From Sabethes cyaneus (Eukaryota > Arthropoda > Insecta > Diptera > Culicidae), in contig NC_071355.1 in the NCBI RefSeq assembly GCF_943734655.1, positions 208,997,103 through 209,061,102 of the forward strand: a stretch of DNA of 64,000 nucleotides, given 5' to 3'. Positions within the stretch are counted from its first letter, which is position 1. Each line of letters starts with the position of its first letter. Under the pieces are notes generated by a model that was not told where the DNA came from, ran no database searches, and saw nothing but the letters and a program-made list of their open reading frames with translations. Made by a program: the position numbers and the translations under genes. Below, in pieces: positions 44,886 to 56,453 of this stretch.

Positions 44886-46268
44886 CATGTTCCTCGTCTT
44901 CCCGGGCGCATTTGTTATTCAATACCTTATAATCCTAAAATATGTTATTCCAAACTCTGAATAAAGTCATGTTATTGCTTTGTTATTCAAATAACACAAG
45001 CAGTTATTCTTTTGGCTAATTCGATGTCTTTACCGATTTATCATTACAAAAAAAAATTATGTTGTTTACACCTAAAACTTTCGATCAATTATATGACGTA
45101 ATCCTATGTCTCACCCATCACAACCCACCTACAGCAGAAAATTCTCAAAAGTGATTTCGGTCATCATTTATTTATCTTAGTTAATTTATAGTACTCTTTC
45201 AAGGCACAAACCCTCTCGAGCCACAGCCTATAAATACGTTCCGGGGATATTTGTGTCGACGAAGGGATTAAAGACTACCGGATCGGTACCGTCATTAACA
45301 GACCAGTGAGTGAGTACGTTTCGGGTTTCCACCACAGCACCCGGCTTCTTCTATATACTTCGAAACACCGAAAATGCCGAAAATTTTCACCAAAGAAGGA
45401 ACCAAAGTTGGGCTGGCACGGCACGGTTCGTCTTCATCGCATCTTGCCGTTATCAGAGCCGGGCCATCTTTCAAACAATCAAGATGCTTGTTGGCTCACG
45501 GAGATTTGCTAAAGTGTGAAGTGTATGACTGATGAAGCCGAAATGAGTGTGCACGCCAGCTGGGGGCACCGAGTGGGCTGAGCGGCACCGGGCGGGCTGA
45601 GCGGCACCCGGCGGTAGGCAGGAAGACGGCCTACCGAATTAATCATAATTGAGGGAGATATTTGACATTTTAATTACTCGAGCGATTACGGCTTGGGGAT
45701 CAGACCGAACCGAGAGCGCCTCGGGAAACCACAATAATGGCCATAAACTTAAGAAAACACTTGTCTCTCTGCGGTCGGTGATGGAGATTCATCTAACCGC
45801 AAGGAGGCCCATCATTTTCTACTGGAATTTTTCAAACTGCTAGGGTCGTTATGAACGTGATTAAACCGTACTGAATTTTGCTGGCGAAACTGAAATCATT
45901 TAAGCCGAGATGATGAGATGATTGAGATAATCGGAATGTCTATACTGGGTTGAGCTATTTGTATCGGTTAAGAGGTTTTATCCGTTACCTAACGTAAACT
46001 ATGTACTTTTCAGAATTGATGATACATTGCTTTTTCATCTGCCAATATTCGGCTAGGAATTTGAGCAATAAATAATAAGCTGGTTCTGAAATGTATTGCA
46101 TTGTTGATAATTCAATAACAGTACAGTGCAGTGAAACGGATGATGGAGAGTGGATCAAAATTTATTGAACTTGTTATCGGGCATAGTGGAGTCTGAGAAA
46201 AAAATACGAGAAACCATTCATAGCATAATGCTTGCCTGAATAACATTTTTCTCCTTGTTCCATTGCAG
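44886..46268 (+). other. Intron sequence with a TATA motif and a GC-rich stretch
   Basis: TATAAATA at 45229 precedes about 600 bases of raised GC, including a tandem of GGGCTGAGCGGCACC (45575-45608). Frames there (for example MPKIFTKEGTKVGLARH at 45372) soon stop and match nothing I know. It might be a promoter with a noncoding exon or a decayed retrocopy. The last bases TTCCATTGCAG are the acceptor of the next CNG exon. Confidence 0.3.
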
Positions 46269-46431
46269 TGGCTGTCGGTGGTATCGCTAGCTGTGCTGTA
46301 CAATATAGTGTTTGTGATAGGACGTGCCGTTTTCTGGGAAATCAATCGCCAGGCGCCAGCCCTCTGGTGGACCTTAGACTATCTATGTGATTTTATATAC
46401 TTAGCCGACACGTTAGTTCATTGTCATGAAG
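46269..46431 (+). CDS. CNG channel exon encoding S1 and S2
   Basis: The acceptor ATTGCAG|TGG and donor GAAG|GTAAGT bound 163 bases, phase 0 in and phase 1 out. The peptide WLS then VVSLAVLYNIVFVIGRAV (S1), FWEINRQAPALWWT (extracellular loop), LDYLCDFIYLADTLVHCHE (S2) is a clear CNG channel signature; vertebrate CNGA has the same plan (LDY..D..Y..D..V). It continues in frame from SLPSHYR of the exon at 41120-41338. The acidic Asp residues in S2 that pair with S4 charges are kept. The next exon (post-S2, normally an EQGLLV-like motif) was not found in the remaining 17.5 kb, so the following intron is very long or crosses the window end. Confidence 0.92.
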
Positions 46432-46849
46432 GTAAGTAGTTTTACGCCCCACTGTTGATACTAAAAAATCCCGCTGTTTTATGAAGAAAACAGCAGGACT
46501 AGGAAAGTTTTGCTAATTGAAGGACTGGTTGAAGGTGAACCGACAATGACCAAGTTGAAACATTTAATTTGTAATCGATTGTAATCGAAGTTTACTTTCT
46601 AACTTGGCCAAAAACTCATTTACTTAATAATGGTTTTCGAAGTTGTTTGATTGTTCGGCTCTCTGGACGTTTACGGTTTGGCAACAACACTGCATTCACA
46701 ATCCTTGAAAATTAGAAACCATTGCTACAAAGTTTATCAGTAGAAACAATGTCGCCATGAACTTGCACAAGCTTTCTTCCGATTAAATTAGAAAATCAAA
46801 ACTTTCTGCACATGCCACTCAGTTTCCACAAATTAACCATTGCCAAATC

Positions 46850-46995
46850 CAGTTTCAAGTCTAAGTTCAACTTTGATTTTAAGCCCAACTTCAAGTACAA
46901 TTTCAAGTTCGATGTCATGCCCAATTTTGAATCTTTTCATGCTCGATTCTCGAGGTTCAGTTTAGTTTCAAATCCAATTTAAAACTAATTTATAT
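46850..46995. repeat. Degenerate 12-mer array (TTCAAGTCTAAG type)
   Basis: AAATCCAGTTTCAAGTCTAA, CCCAACTTCAAGTACAATTT and related units, as at 33485 and 38050. It begins the second copy of the array, spacer and purine-tract composite. Confidence 0.65.
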
Positions 46996-47703
46996 TCATT
47001 TCCAATTTTGATATTTTGGAAAGGGAGGAAGTATCTGATTTGAAGAATGATTAATTGGATGATCTGGAAAACTTCGATATAGGTCAAAAATATATCTGGT
47101 TGGTATCCAAATGTTTTACTCACTAAACTACTGCCACTGGTGTTATGAGGCAGTCTAATACCTAATTGTGTTTTATTCTCCTAATTCTATCATTCTCCGC
47201 ACACGCATCACACACTTCCCATGCGACGATATAATTTGTTTTTGCTTGACTGCTATTGGTTTCTACCGCAGAAAAGATTGATTGTTATCTATTCGGTTTG
47301 TGCGATAGAAATAAAGTAGTGCGTTGCCGACAGTCGCATTTCAGTATCAAAATTTTCCAGTTCATCCAATTATACATTCTTCGCATCAGACCCTTTTTTT
47401 CTTTCCAAATTGTTTACGTCATGACCGCGTATAGTCGTAAATAAAAGAAATAAAAAGAATAATCTAGGTGATTGTGGAAAACACTAAAGAAAAGTTGGAA
47501 AAACATGGAAATTTTTTGACTTATTTTTTGCGTGTTTGCTAATTAGGCCATTGCAAATTATTTTTAAAGTTTTTGTCACTTCCTCTTCAAAATTAAATTT
47601 AAAAATCGAAGGGCAAAAAAATTTGTTGAAGCTAAATAAAAATTGTTTGTATAAAATCAATTGTCCGCGGACTTTATAGCCTAAAGAATTCGAAAAGTGA
47701 GTA

Positions 47704-47815
47704 TATTTTTTTGCTTAGATTTTACAGCCACTTTAACCAGTTTAGGGTGATTCGTGACTTTTGCGGGGTTGGGATTTGAACCCGGATCCTCGGCGTGAGA
47801 GGCGTGACTGACCCC
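47704..47815 (-). mobile_element. Short tRNA-derived SINE (B box present) inserted in a repeat spacer
   Basis: On the minus strand: GGGGTCAGTCACGCCTCTCA, then a perfect B box GGGTTCAAATCCC, CCCCGCAAAAGTCACGAATC, and an A-rich tail (the T run at 47706). It splits the spacer otherwise continuous at 33800-33960. Flanking AAAAGTGAGTA and AAAAATGTGTGTA look like a diverged duplication. Confidence 0.6.
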
Positions 47816-48111
47816 AAAAATGTGTGTACGGAGTTTTAAAACTTCTAGCACGAAACAAAAGTGAAAATTCAAACAACGTAATTTCCGAAAATTGCAAAAA
47901 AAAAATCTTTCGATTTTTTCTCTCATTTGGTAGGTTTTTGCATGGAAAATAATAACGTATATATGAAAAGTAAGAATAGATTTGGTTTTCACGATTAAAC
48001 TTTAAGTAAAATTTTTTTTTGCGTGATTAAAAAAATGTCATTGCTTTTTTTGCGCTCTTCCTGTTTCCTTCAGTTGCTCATCGTAAAAAGCAAAGCCATG
48101 GGTTTATACCA

Positions 48112-48297
48112 TCTTGAGACATTACCCTTCTTTATCGACAGACTTCGCAGCCGGCTGTTAGAGTACAGGAAAATTACGGGGCCAGTGCAACGATCCTATT
48201 GACTCTAACTAGCAAGCACCGCCTAGCCGAGATTCGAACATTCGACGACTAGCTTGTTAGACCAGCATCGTACCTCGAAGCTAACTGGGCGGTTGCT
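48112..48297 (-). mobile_element. tRNA-derived SINE
   Basis: Minus strand: CAGTTAGCTTCGAGGTACGA, GTCTAACAAGCTAGTCGTCG, B-box-like TGTTCGAATCTCGG, then a tail with GGCCCCGTAATTTTCCTGTA and GCCGGCTGCGAAGTCTGTCG. It matches 50648-50818 closely in the same orientation. Confidence 0.75.
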
Positions 48298-48479
48298 CAT
48301 CGTCGGAAAGACAAAAACTTTTAAAAATATTTGTAATGGCCTTTTCATGCTAACATTTTTTGTTGTTCCCGAGTTATGGCCGAAAATCTCGGCTTTCCTG
48401 AAAATTTACCTCATTCAAACATTCTCCCAAACAGTGTAGAGCAAACAGTTTGTTTAAAAAAATATAAGTAAATTTTCTT

Positions 48480-48741
48480 TCTGTTTCCGGCTGCTCCTGG
48501 AGAAAAAAAATGGAAAGGAGCATGGGAGAGAACGTGATAGAAACTAGATAAACGAGATAGAAAAAGAGGAAAAACGCAAGAGAGAATGAGAGTGAGTGAG
48601 AGAGAGATAGACCGAAAAGAAAAATTGGTACGAAAATAAGATAATAGAAAAAAAATCGTGTCAGAATAGATGGGTGAAAACGGGACGTGAAAGAAAAAAA
48701 TTAGAAACGAAAAAAGGTAGAAACGAGGCAAAAACAGAGTA

Positions 48742-48836
<95 letters not shown>

Positions 48837-49774
48837 GCACACGAACAGAGAGAGAGCGAAACGATAAATAAAACGTGAAATAAAATGGGGACGAAAAATG
48901 GACAGAAAAAAATTGATATTAGAAGACAAACGAGATAAAACGGAAAAGCAAAACAGAACGTGATAAAAAAGGAGGAAAAGCAGAACATAACAAGAGGAGC
49001 AGGAGCAGAACAGTAGAAAACGAAAGGAGAAGGAGATACCGAAACAGAAAATTAAAAAAAACGACAAGAGGTTTTCCCTTTTTGTACTTTTGCACTCTTT
49101 TCCTCTGGTCTAAAATGGAAGAAAAAAATACGTGACGAAACAGAGAAAAACAGGAATGAAAAGGGCGAAAGAGAAAAATAGCAAAAATAGAAAAAAAGGA
49201 AACCGGTAGAGGAAACGAGTTAAACGGATAAATGAGATAAATGATAAACAGAACATAAAAACAAAAGGATGGGATAAATTGGGAATGATAAATGTAAATA
49301 AAATGGAAAAATCAGACAGAAAAAGAAAAAACAGGAAAAACGGACCAAACGTAAAACATAACAGAAAAAGACGATGATGATATATAAAAAATGAAAACCG
49401 TAGAGTAAAGGAAAAACGGCCTATAAATGTGACAAAACAGAAAAAATATGGCATCTTTGAGAGAATAAACGGAACCGAAGAAAGGTTATAAGAAGAGCTA
49501 GAAAAAGGCGAAAACTGGAAACCAAGAAAAAGGGAAGATAACAGACTGAAAACGAGATAGAAAATGACAAAAAATGAGTGAAAATTTGACTCTAAACGGA
49601 ATAAACCAGTACAGTGAACCGAAATATACGGGAGAAGAAAACGAGAGCAAAGCAAGAGAGGAAATTTGACTCAAAAAGCAAGAAAACGGTGCAGAAAGGA
49701 AGACTAAACAGAACAAAAAGTGGAAAACGGAACTGGAAAATAGAAAAAAGAAACAGAAAAGATTTAAAATTGCA
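48480..49774 (+). repeat. Polypurine tract, about 1.3 kb
   Basis: The + strand is nearly all purine, with words such as GAGATAGAAAAAGAGGAAAA and AAACGGG, like 33960-36921. Long minus-strand frames are composition artefacts. It contains the AC microsatellite at 48743-48831. Confidence 0.8.
48743..48831. repeat. (AC)n microsatellite, about 44 units
   Basis: Uninterrupted AC dinucleotides, followed by ACGCACGCACACG. It lies inside the polypurine tract and generates a spurious Cys-Val frame on the minus strand. Confidence 0.97.
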
Positions 49775-50009
49775 CCTTAAATTTTGACTGAAGTTTTTGG
49801 AGCGTCTTAGTAGACTACGTAACCTAAAATTAAAAAAGAAGAAAACCTATCCAATTTAATTCTACTATGTATATTTTATTCACGACAGTTAGTTCGAAAA
49901 CAGACACTGAGGAAGCCTGAGGAAGTCGTAGGCGAAATATGTATCTGTCGTGATAATTGTGATTGGATAAGTTTTCTTCTTTTTTAATTTTAGGCCTTAA
50001 ATTTTGACT
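49775..50009. repeat. Palindromic repeat with hammerhead-like core, copy 2
   Basis: Arms CCTAAAATTAAAAAAGAAGA (49823) and its inverse (ending 49994) enclose a core: CACGACAG (49881-49888) pairs with CTGTCGTG (49945-49952), with CTGAGGA (49907-49913), a GCCT/GGC hairpin, and GAAA (49934-49937) between. CCTTAAATTTTGACT lies directly on both outer sides (49775-49789, 49995-50009), a 15-bp direct repeat that may be a target duplication. The core shares GACACTGA, GTCGTAGGCGAA and TATCTGTCG with copy 1. Confidence 0.65.
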
Positions 50010-50029
50010 AATTTGAACTTGAAGTTTTT

Positions 50030-50645
50030 TTTCTGTTCTGATTTTTCTCTTTTCCTGTCTTATTTTTTCTAATTTTCAGTTAATTATGTTTTTCACTCTT
50101 GTTTTTTTGTTATATTCTTTCCCGTCTTTTCTCTTTTCTTTTTCCCTTATTTCCTTTCCTTATCTCCTTTTCTTTTCGTTCTTCCTCTTTTGGGCCATTT
50201 TTCCGTCTCTTTATTCTGTACGTCTTTTAATTCCCGTTTTTTGTCGTTGTCCTATTTCTGTCCCACTTGTTTGTCTCATGTTTCCTTTTTTCGTTTGTAT
50301 CTCGTTTGACCTCTTTTCCTCAGTTTCCTCATTTCATATACCGGCTCACTTTTTTTACTCCTTCTCTTTAATTCATTTTAGTCGCTTTTCATATTTTTGC
50401 TTCCGATTTTATGTCATTTTCTGTCCCGTTTCGACTGTTTTCTTTTTTAAGGTTCCGTTTTCACTCTTATTATGTCCGAGTTCCTTTCTTTACTGTCACA
50501 TTCTGTTTTTGTTTCCTGTTTTATCCCTTTTCGTCACCAGTTTTTGTTTTTGCTGTTCCCGTTTGTCCATTTTCCCGCTCCCGTATTTTCTCATTGTCTC
50601 TTTCTACCCTTTTCTCTCTTGTTTGTCCCATTTTTTCTCATTTCT
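50030..50645 (+). repeat. Polypyrimidine tract (inverse of the purine tracts)
   Basis: The + strand is nearly all C and T. The 199-codon frame at 50086 is Phe/Ser-rich and a composition artefact. Orientation flips relative to 48480-49774, with the palindromic element between the two. Confidence 0.8.
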
Positions 50646-50647
50646 GA

Positions 50648-50818
50648 CCCTTCTTTATCGACCGAACTTCGCGGCCGGCTGTTAGAGTACAGGACAGTTA
50701 CGGGGCTAGTGCAAAAATCCTACTGACTCTATCTAAGCAGCACCGCCTAGCCGAGATTCGAACATACGACGACTGGCTTGTTAGACCAGCATCGTACATC
50801 GAAGCTAACTGGGCGGTC
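50648..50818 (-). mobile_element. tRNA-derived SINE, cleanest copy
   Basis: Minus strand: GACCGCCCAGTTAGCTTCGA, GATGCTGGTCTAACAAGCCA, B-box-like TATGTTCGAATCTCGGC, TAGATAGAGTCAGTAGGATT, then CCTGTACTCTAACAGCCGGC and GATAAAGAAGGGTC. Same family as 48112-48297. Confidence 0.75.
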
Positions 50819-51067
50819 ATATTTCAACGTGACAGAACATAATTTTCCGATTTTTCTTTGGAGTTTTCAACCATCACTTAATTTTAAATTGGGCTTGGAA
50901 ACTAGACTTGTTATTGGATTTGAAATTATACCTGAAGTTGGACCAAAGCTGAAATTTGGGTTGGCAATAGAAATAAAATTAAACTTGAAATTAATCGTAA
51001 AGTAGGAATTGAAATTGAATATAAATTGCATTAGGAATTGTATTTGCAATTGTACTTGAAACTAGAC

Positions 51068-51300
51068 TTAACCCTCCAACGGGTAAGACCGTAAGGCCTT
51101 CGCTTTTAGAGCTTCAGAGTCGAATACCGAATTTGTTTTGAATGAACAATATGAAAAATGTATTCAAACAAGATTTCTTGACATTTTGATGTTAATCTTG
51201 CAACATTCTGAACATGCGTTCTAGAGTTATCATCTTTCAAAACCAAGAATTCAGGTAAATTTCGAAAAAAATTATTGAGCGAATATTCCCGCTTTTTACT
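51068..51300 (-). mobile_element. TAACCCTCTAACGGG-type MITE, right half
   Basis: TTAACCCTCCAACGGGTAAG, ACCGTAAGGCCTTCGCTTTT, then CATTCTGAACATGCGTTCTA and AGAGTTATCATCTTTCAAAA match the inverse of the right half of 55922-56453. Confidence 0.7.
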
Positions 51301-51454
51301 TTTATTGAAAGAGGTCGTCTGGAACTAAATAATTGACCTAAACAATCTTCCGGCTTTATTTCAATTTTGTAATCTATCTGAATTTAAAATATATCTGGGT
51401 TGAGTGCTTGATATGAAAAACGAAAAGGAAAATTGGATTATTTCTTACCTGGCA

Positions 51455-51600
51455 GTCCTCCATTAAAGTGCAGGACAATTATGGGGCTAGTGCAACATTC
51501 TTACTCACTCCGGAAGCACATCACAGTTCAATTGAGATTCGAATATACAACGACCGGTTTGGTAAACCAACATCGTACTCCGAAGCTAATTGTGTTGTCG
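51455..51600 (-). mobile_element. Degraded tRNA-derived SINE
   Basis: Inverse head TTAGCTTCGGAGTACGATGT, TATTCGAATCTCAATTG, and body GTTGCACTAGCCCCATAATT match the 50648 SINE at lower identity. Confidence 0.6.
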
Positions 51601-51772
51601 AAACTTGAACTTGAAATTGAGTTAAAATTAGTCTTGAAATTAAACTTGGAATTTAATTTATAACTGGACTTCAAAATGGAACTATGACAATTAATTAAAT
51701 TTTGCATAGTATGGTCTCGAGTTGTATTAGTGTGTGCTCTCCGACGTTTCGCTTTTATTTTTAAAGCTTTAA

Positions 51773-52850
51773 ACTGCCCATAAATGCATAACAGTCCCAT
51801 CTGACTTTTCACCACTTTTGAGATAAACCTGGGAATCATCTTTAAATTAACTGTTCTTTCAATATTTCAAACAAAAAAGTTATGTTTGTTCCCAAGATGT
51901 TGAAAAAAATATCAAACTGTGTCAGTCCCATATTACAAATAAACGCATAACAGTCACAGTAGTAAAAATATATCAATAAGCATCTGTTTTTGGGAACTGC
52001 CTGGACCGATTCGCCTGCAGCAACTACCAAACGGAAGATTTTATGGCCTAGAAGAACACTATTGAGGAGAATTTGGATCGAATGTACGATTCCGAAGTTA
52101 CAGTAGGAACAAGTTCCGGAATATATGGGACTTGAACATAGAAGCACCATGAATCACAACAAACCCATCATGTGACACCTATAAATACACGGATATGCAA
52201 ACCTAGACTGTTGGTAGTCGTATTAAGTGTTCAAGACGTCATTGGCCACATCTAAACATGTCCGTGAATGTTCCAGATACCTCTATGGGGATCAGTTTCT
52301 GAATTTAACTAAAATACAACATGTGACATCTCTAAGTCGTTACTCGAAATTGAAAAACTAGTTTGAAATAGTTCATTTGTTGTCATATATAGTGTCCAGG
52401 ATCACATTGGTCATACTCGGACACGTTCTGGGAGTGTTTCGGACACATAGGAAAGCGACCAGCTTCTGAGATCTCAAGATAACAAACTACAATACAATAA
52501 AACAACAACGATACGTGGTCTTGAAAATACTGCCGAGTCACCGACAACGCAAGGATCAAGGCTTGCTGTGCCTGTGACTGTTATGCGTTTATTCTTGCTT
52601 ATTCAAGCACAAATAAACGCATATCAGTAACTTCGGCAGTTTTTCCAAGTTTTGGAGCAAATTTTAGGACACTTGTGAACAAATTGCTTGTAAAAGTATT
52701 CTGTTATGTACATTCAAGTGATTTTATGATGATTTGGACGATTTGTTTCCAAAATCGATTCAATATTAAAGAAAAATTGTCGTGGCTTCAACAGCGTTTT
52801 TCGCAGTTGCACGTTTTTGCAGATGTGACTGTCTTCCATTTATGGGCAGT
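51773..52850. mobile_element. TIR element with ACTGCCCATAAAT ends, about 1.08 kb
   Basis: ACTGCCCATAAATGCATAAC at the left is the imperfect inverse of the right end (ACTTATGGGCAGT-like, ...CCATTTATGGGCAGT). Internal motifs AATAAACGCATAACAGTCAC (51940) and GTGACTGTTATGCGTTTATT (52576) form a second nested inverted pair. The inverse of its left half appears at about 15900-16394. No transposase was recognised. Confidence 0.55.
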
Positions 52851-52985
52851 AAAGGTAAGTGTGTTTTAGTCAAATCAGCACAAGTACTTTTGGAGTATTC
52901 ATTAAATCCATCCAACAAATGATGTAAATTAGAATGGCTTTACTTACTACGACGGGAATGAGAAATAAACCCTACGTCCGTCGCA
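52851..52985. repeat. Dispersed repeat shared with 5699-5826
   Basis: GGTAAGTGTGTTTTAGTCAA, CATCCAACAAATGATG and ACTACGACGGGAATGAGAAA match 5699-5826. It begins right at the end of the preceding TIR element. Confidence 0.6.
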
Positions 52986-55921
52986 GACAAATACTCGGTA
53001 CAGCATGAGTTCTTAATTTTTCGAGGTGTTTTGTCTCTAATGAAATAGCATATCGATAAAGCATCTTTATTCACGAATTCCTTGTCTTAGAAATTCATTG
53101 AATGTTTATAAACTTACTACATCTAAAGTGTTGAATTAAGAACTCAGATGCGATGATACGTTGATACGAAGGAAACGATACTTTTACCAAACCTAATCCA
53201 TTAATACGTTCATTTTTCCGAAGATTCAAATCCCGAGTGGGCGAGAAAAAATGAGACCTAATTTCACAGGAAACACTGCGGTAAATATCATTCATTCAAA
53301 GGGAAAGAAAACTCATCTATCTTGTTCCGATTTCTAATCAGTCGAAAAAAAAATCGATCCTGCTCCTCTCCTACAGAGTGGGATAGCTGCTACTGTCAAA
53401 CATGTACATGTCAAACATAGAAGCTAGAGTAAATAACGAACGAGCAAACGGTTGATTTGGAAACAGACAAATAATTTGATCAATTTTGTCTACCGAAATT
53501 TGCAGCGTGAAAGCCGCCATCCCACGCGTACAGACACGTGTAAAGTGATGATTTATTCGTGTAGGTAGAGATTTTATCTTATATCCTCAACAACCAACCT
53601 CTCAGCATTGGTTTATGTTTCACTTTTGTTCCTACCGGCTGACAACTTACGCATCATTATGGACAGAACGACGGAATGTCTTCATGTTAGTTACCGGGTC
53701 TACATAGATGAAAACGTCCCAAGCCGGAGGATAAACGAAAACGACAATCAGTGTACAAAAAAAAGTTGCTTCAGCAGAGCATATAATCTTACAAATCAGC
53801 TTGACAGTGTTTTTTTTTTCAACTTCCGCGAAGGTTGCCTCCTGCAGGGTCGAGCAATCACGCCCGCTGCCTGGATGGAAGTTGACTGGATGCGAATGGC
53901 ATTTTTCCGCTTTCCATACGATTTCGTATACGTACGTAACGAACTAAACGGGAACGATTTTGTTTGCTGTTTTTTTTGTTGCTTACAAGTTTAAAGTGAG
54001 GTGCTAACCGGGAATACATGCTTCGAGTATCAGCTTCCCGGTTTGTGTTGATTTAAACGTAGGAGGAAAATTGGTTTCCATTTGCCACCGGGTTGCCACA
54101 TAGCAAAAGTTTTCCGGCGAAAGCCGGCTATTTACATGGATTTCCCGACAGGATTAATCGGGAAAGGGATTGGAAAATATTAGATGTCACGATGGGATGA
54201 ATAAACAGATTTTCAATTAGGTATATATTTAATGGATAATCAAGCGTGGGAGGATGTTTGTGTGGAAATGGATGGTTGTCGTTGTTGATCCTGGCTGTTT
54301 GTATACAACATGTTTTGAAGTGGTTTTCGGAAAACAATGCATGGTGGAGCGATTAAATCGATGGAGTGGTGTTCGCTGGGTCACAGTTAGTTTCAGTTGA
54401 GGGGTAAAGTAATCTGAATATCCTGGATTTATGGTTAATTATCCGGCATTTGTTATGTAGAAACAAATGTGCGAGGAGTTTCTAAATTGTACCAGTTTTA
54501 GCTTAGCATTAATTAGGACTCTAATAGAAATTCTATATGCATGCTGCATTGCAGCTAGATTACGACGAGTATAAAACAAGACAAAATTCAGATACAACTG
54601 AACGAAAATTTGTTTGCACATTTGCAGGACCTGTAAAACCTAAATGATTATTTTAGAAATAAATGAAAACATGGCGTCACGTGCCCATGCGCAAACATTT
54701 TGTTTCCAATAGCTGTTTGTGACGTTATTCGGTGAGCCTTAATTGAAAAGCTTATTTCTAGTGGGAAACTGTAGTAACTTTACTTGCCGGGATGAGTCGA
54801 ACCGGACAATTTTCTTTTCCGATGATGTCCATCACCGGAGGAACAGAATAAATTAGTCGTAATTCAGCAGCATGCTCCCGGGTTAATTACTACCTACTAT
54901 TTTCTAACAGGGCGTCTGACCGGGGTTGCTATCTCGATTGCGTGTTGCTTGTTATCGGTTGCGTCGCATTTCGTTTTTTTTTTCTTTATTTTTGTTTTGC
55001 GAAACATGCAATCTCAGCAGCAATCAGGATGATTTATGAAACAGCTTCGTTTTTGTTGGAAATTAGCTCAACACGAACCAACTACGATAAAAACCAAAGC
55101 AGATGAGACTGGTAACAGAAATCGTAAGTTTTGTACATTGTTGGATATCTTCCAAACCTCAGCTAGAACGAATAAAATATTGCATGCCTAATAGATTAGG
55201 AACAGCAGTATCAGCGCTTCCATAGGCTTTTTGGTTCCTCCAAGCGACAATTTTCAATGTAGTATTCTCACAATGCCATGTGTCATCGCAGTGTTGGAAC
55301 AGTGTTTGGAACTGTGCCCAGGACATGCAGAGGCTGCTATATCGCTTCTACCGTTTTGGATTGGGCCCTAACACATTAATGTTCCTGCCACTACTGCACC
55401 GCCAACCAGTTTTTCTATGTTTAGCTAATATTGAAGTTATTTTGCCAGTTTCGTAGAACAGCTTCGCTGCAGGCACAAACTATTCCTGAATTACAAAAAA
55501 TGTGATAAGCTATATGTCTTGATTTAGTGGCACAATTTTGTGTGCAAACTATTTCTGCAGTACGATCCAGGGCACTTGCACTGGAATGCTGTTGGTCGTA
55601 GAAATGGGCATCGTTCGTATGCTGACAACAACAGTTTGTTTTGCACATGCATTCCAACGGAAGTCGTCGGGCTACGAGCTGTTACCAGAGTTACACTTTC
55701 ATAGGTTTTTTTGCACATCAAAAGTTGGCAACGTGTTAGTTTGTCTACAAGAACTTGTACATGCTTATTTCGAAACAGTATTCTTTAATCAAACTGCTTG
55801 AAAAAAAACAACAACCCGAAAAAGAGCCTTTCTAATTTATATGTCCGAGAAGGAAAGGTTTTTGATTGCAAAAAACATCAATTCATCACTTTTAAATGGC
55901 TCGAAAATCATCTCCGTAGAT
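52986..55921. other. Intron-like sequence, no recognisable gene
   Basis: Mostly unique-looking. An open frame at 53608-53994 (128 codons) has no motif I know and ends in a Phe/Cys-rich run. No splice-bounded CNG segment (such as a post-S2 EQGLLV motif or pore) was found. Confidence 0.45.
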
Positions 55922-56453
55922 TTAACCCTCTAACGGGCAACACCGTAAAAACGATGCGATCAAGCTAATGACTATTTTATCATGAAAGTACACACAAAAA
56001 AACTTTACGTTCTGATTTTCATGCAAAAATAATTATCTGGAGGAGCGCCAGGTAAGAAAAAGTCCAATTTCTCCTTTTCTTTTTTCATGTCCAACATTAT
56101 GCCAAGATATTTTTTCAATTCAGAAATCTTACAAAATTAAAATAATGCATGACATTTACTCATAGAAAAATTGTTTAGGTCAATCATTTTGTTCTAGATG
56201 TCCTTTTCCTTCAAAAGTAAAAAAGGAAATATTCGCGCATTAATTATTTTCGGAATTTTTCGGAATTTTTGATTTTGAAAAATGATAACCTTTGAATGCA
56301 TGGTCAGAATGTTATGATATTAGTATCAAAATGTCAAGAAATCTGTTCTGAACACATTTTGCATATTGCCAATTAAAAACAAATTTCGTATGCGGCTCTG
56401 GAGCTCCAAAAGCGAAGGCCGTCTCTAGACGGTCTTACCCGTTAGAGGGTTAA
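55922..56453. mobile_element. TAACCCTCTAACGGG MITE, complete, 532 bp
   Basis: Starts TTAACCCTCTAACGGGCAA and ends TTACCCGTTAGAGGGTTAA; inverted ends ~18 bp with TTAA at both edges. Subterminal GGCCGTCTCTAGACGGTC forms a small palindrome near the right end. Partial copies lie at 1491, 12949 and 51068. No ORF. Confidence 0.85.

Noticed and set aside
48411..49067. Frame with a long Cys-Val run
   Set aside because: The run is the translation of the (AC)n microsatellite.
49775..50009. A confident ribozyme call
   Set aside because: The core order fits a hammerhead, but stem I cannot be drawn with confidence from two diverged copies, so it is kept as a hypothesis only.
50648..50818. tRNA gene, because of A/B-box-like elements
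   Set aside because: No full cloverleaf can be drawn, the head is repeated in several decayed copies, and each copy has the same non-tRNA body: it is a SINE.
53608..53994. 128-codon open frame downstream of the CNG exon
   Set aside because: It does not resemble any CNG segment, has no acceptor/donor pair in phase, and ends in a low-complexity run.
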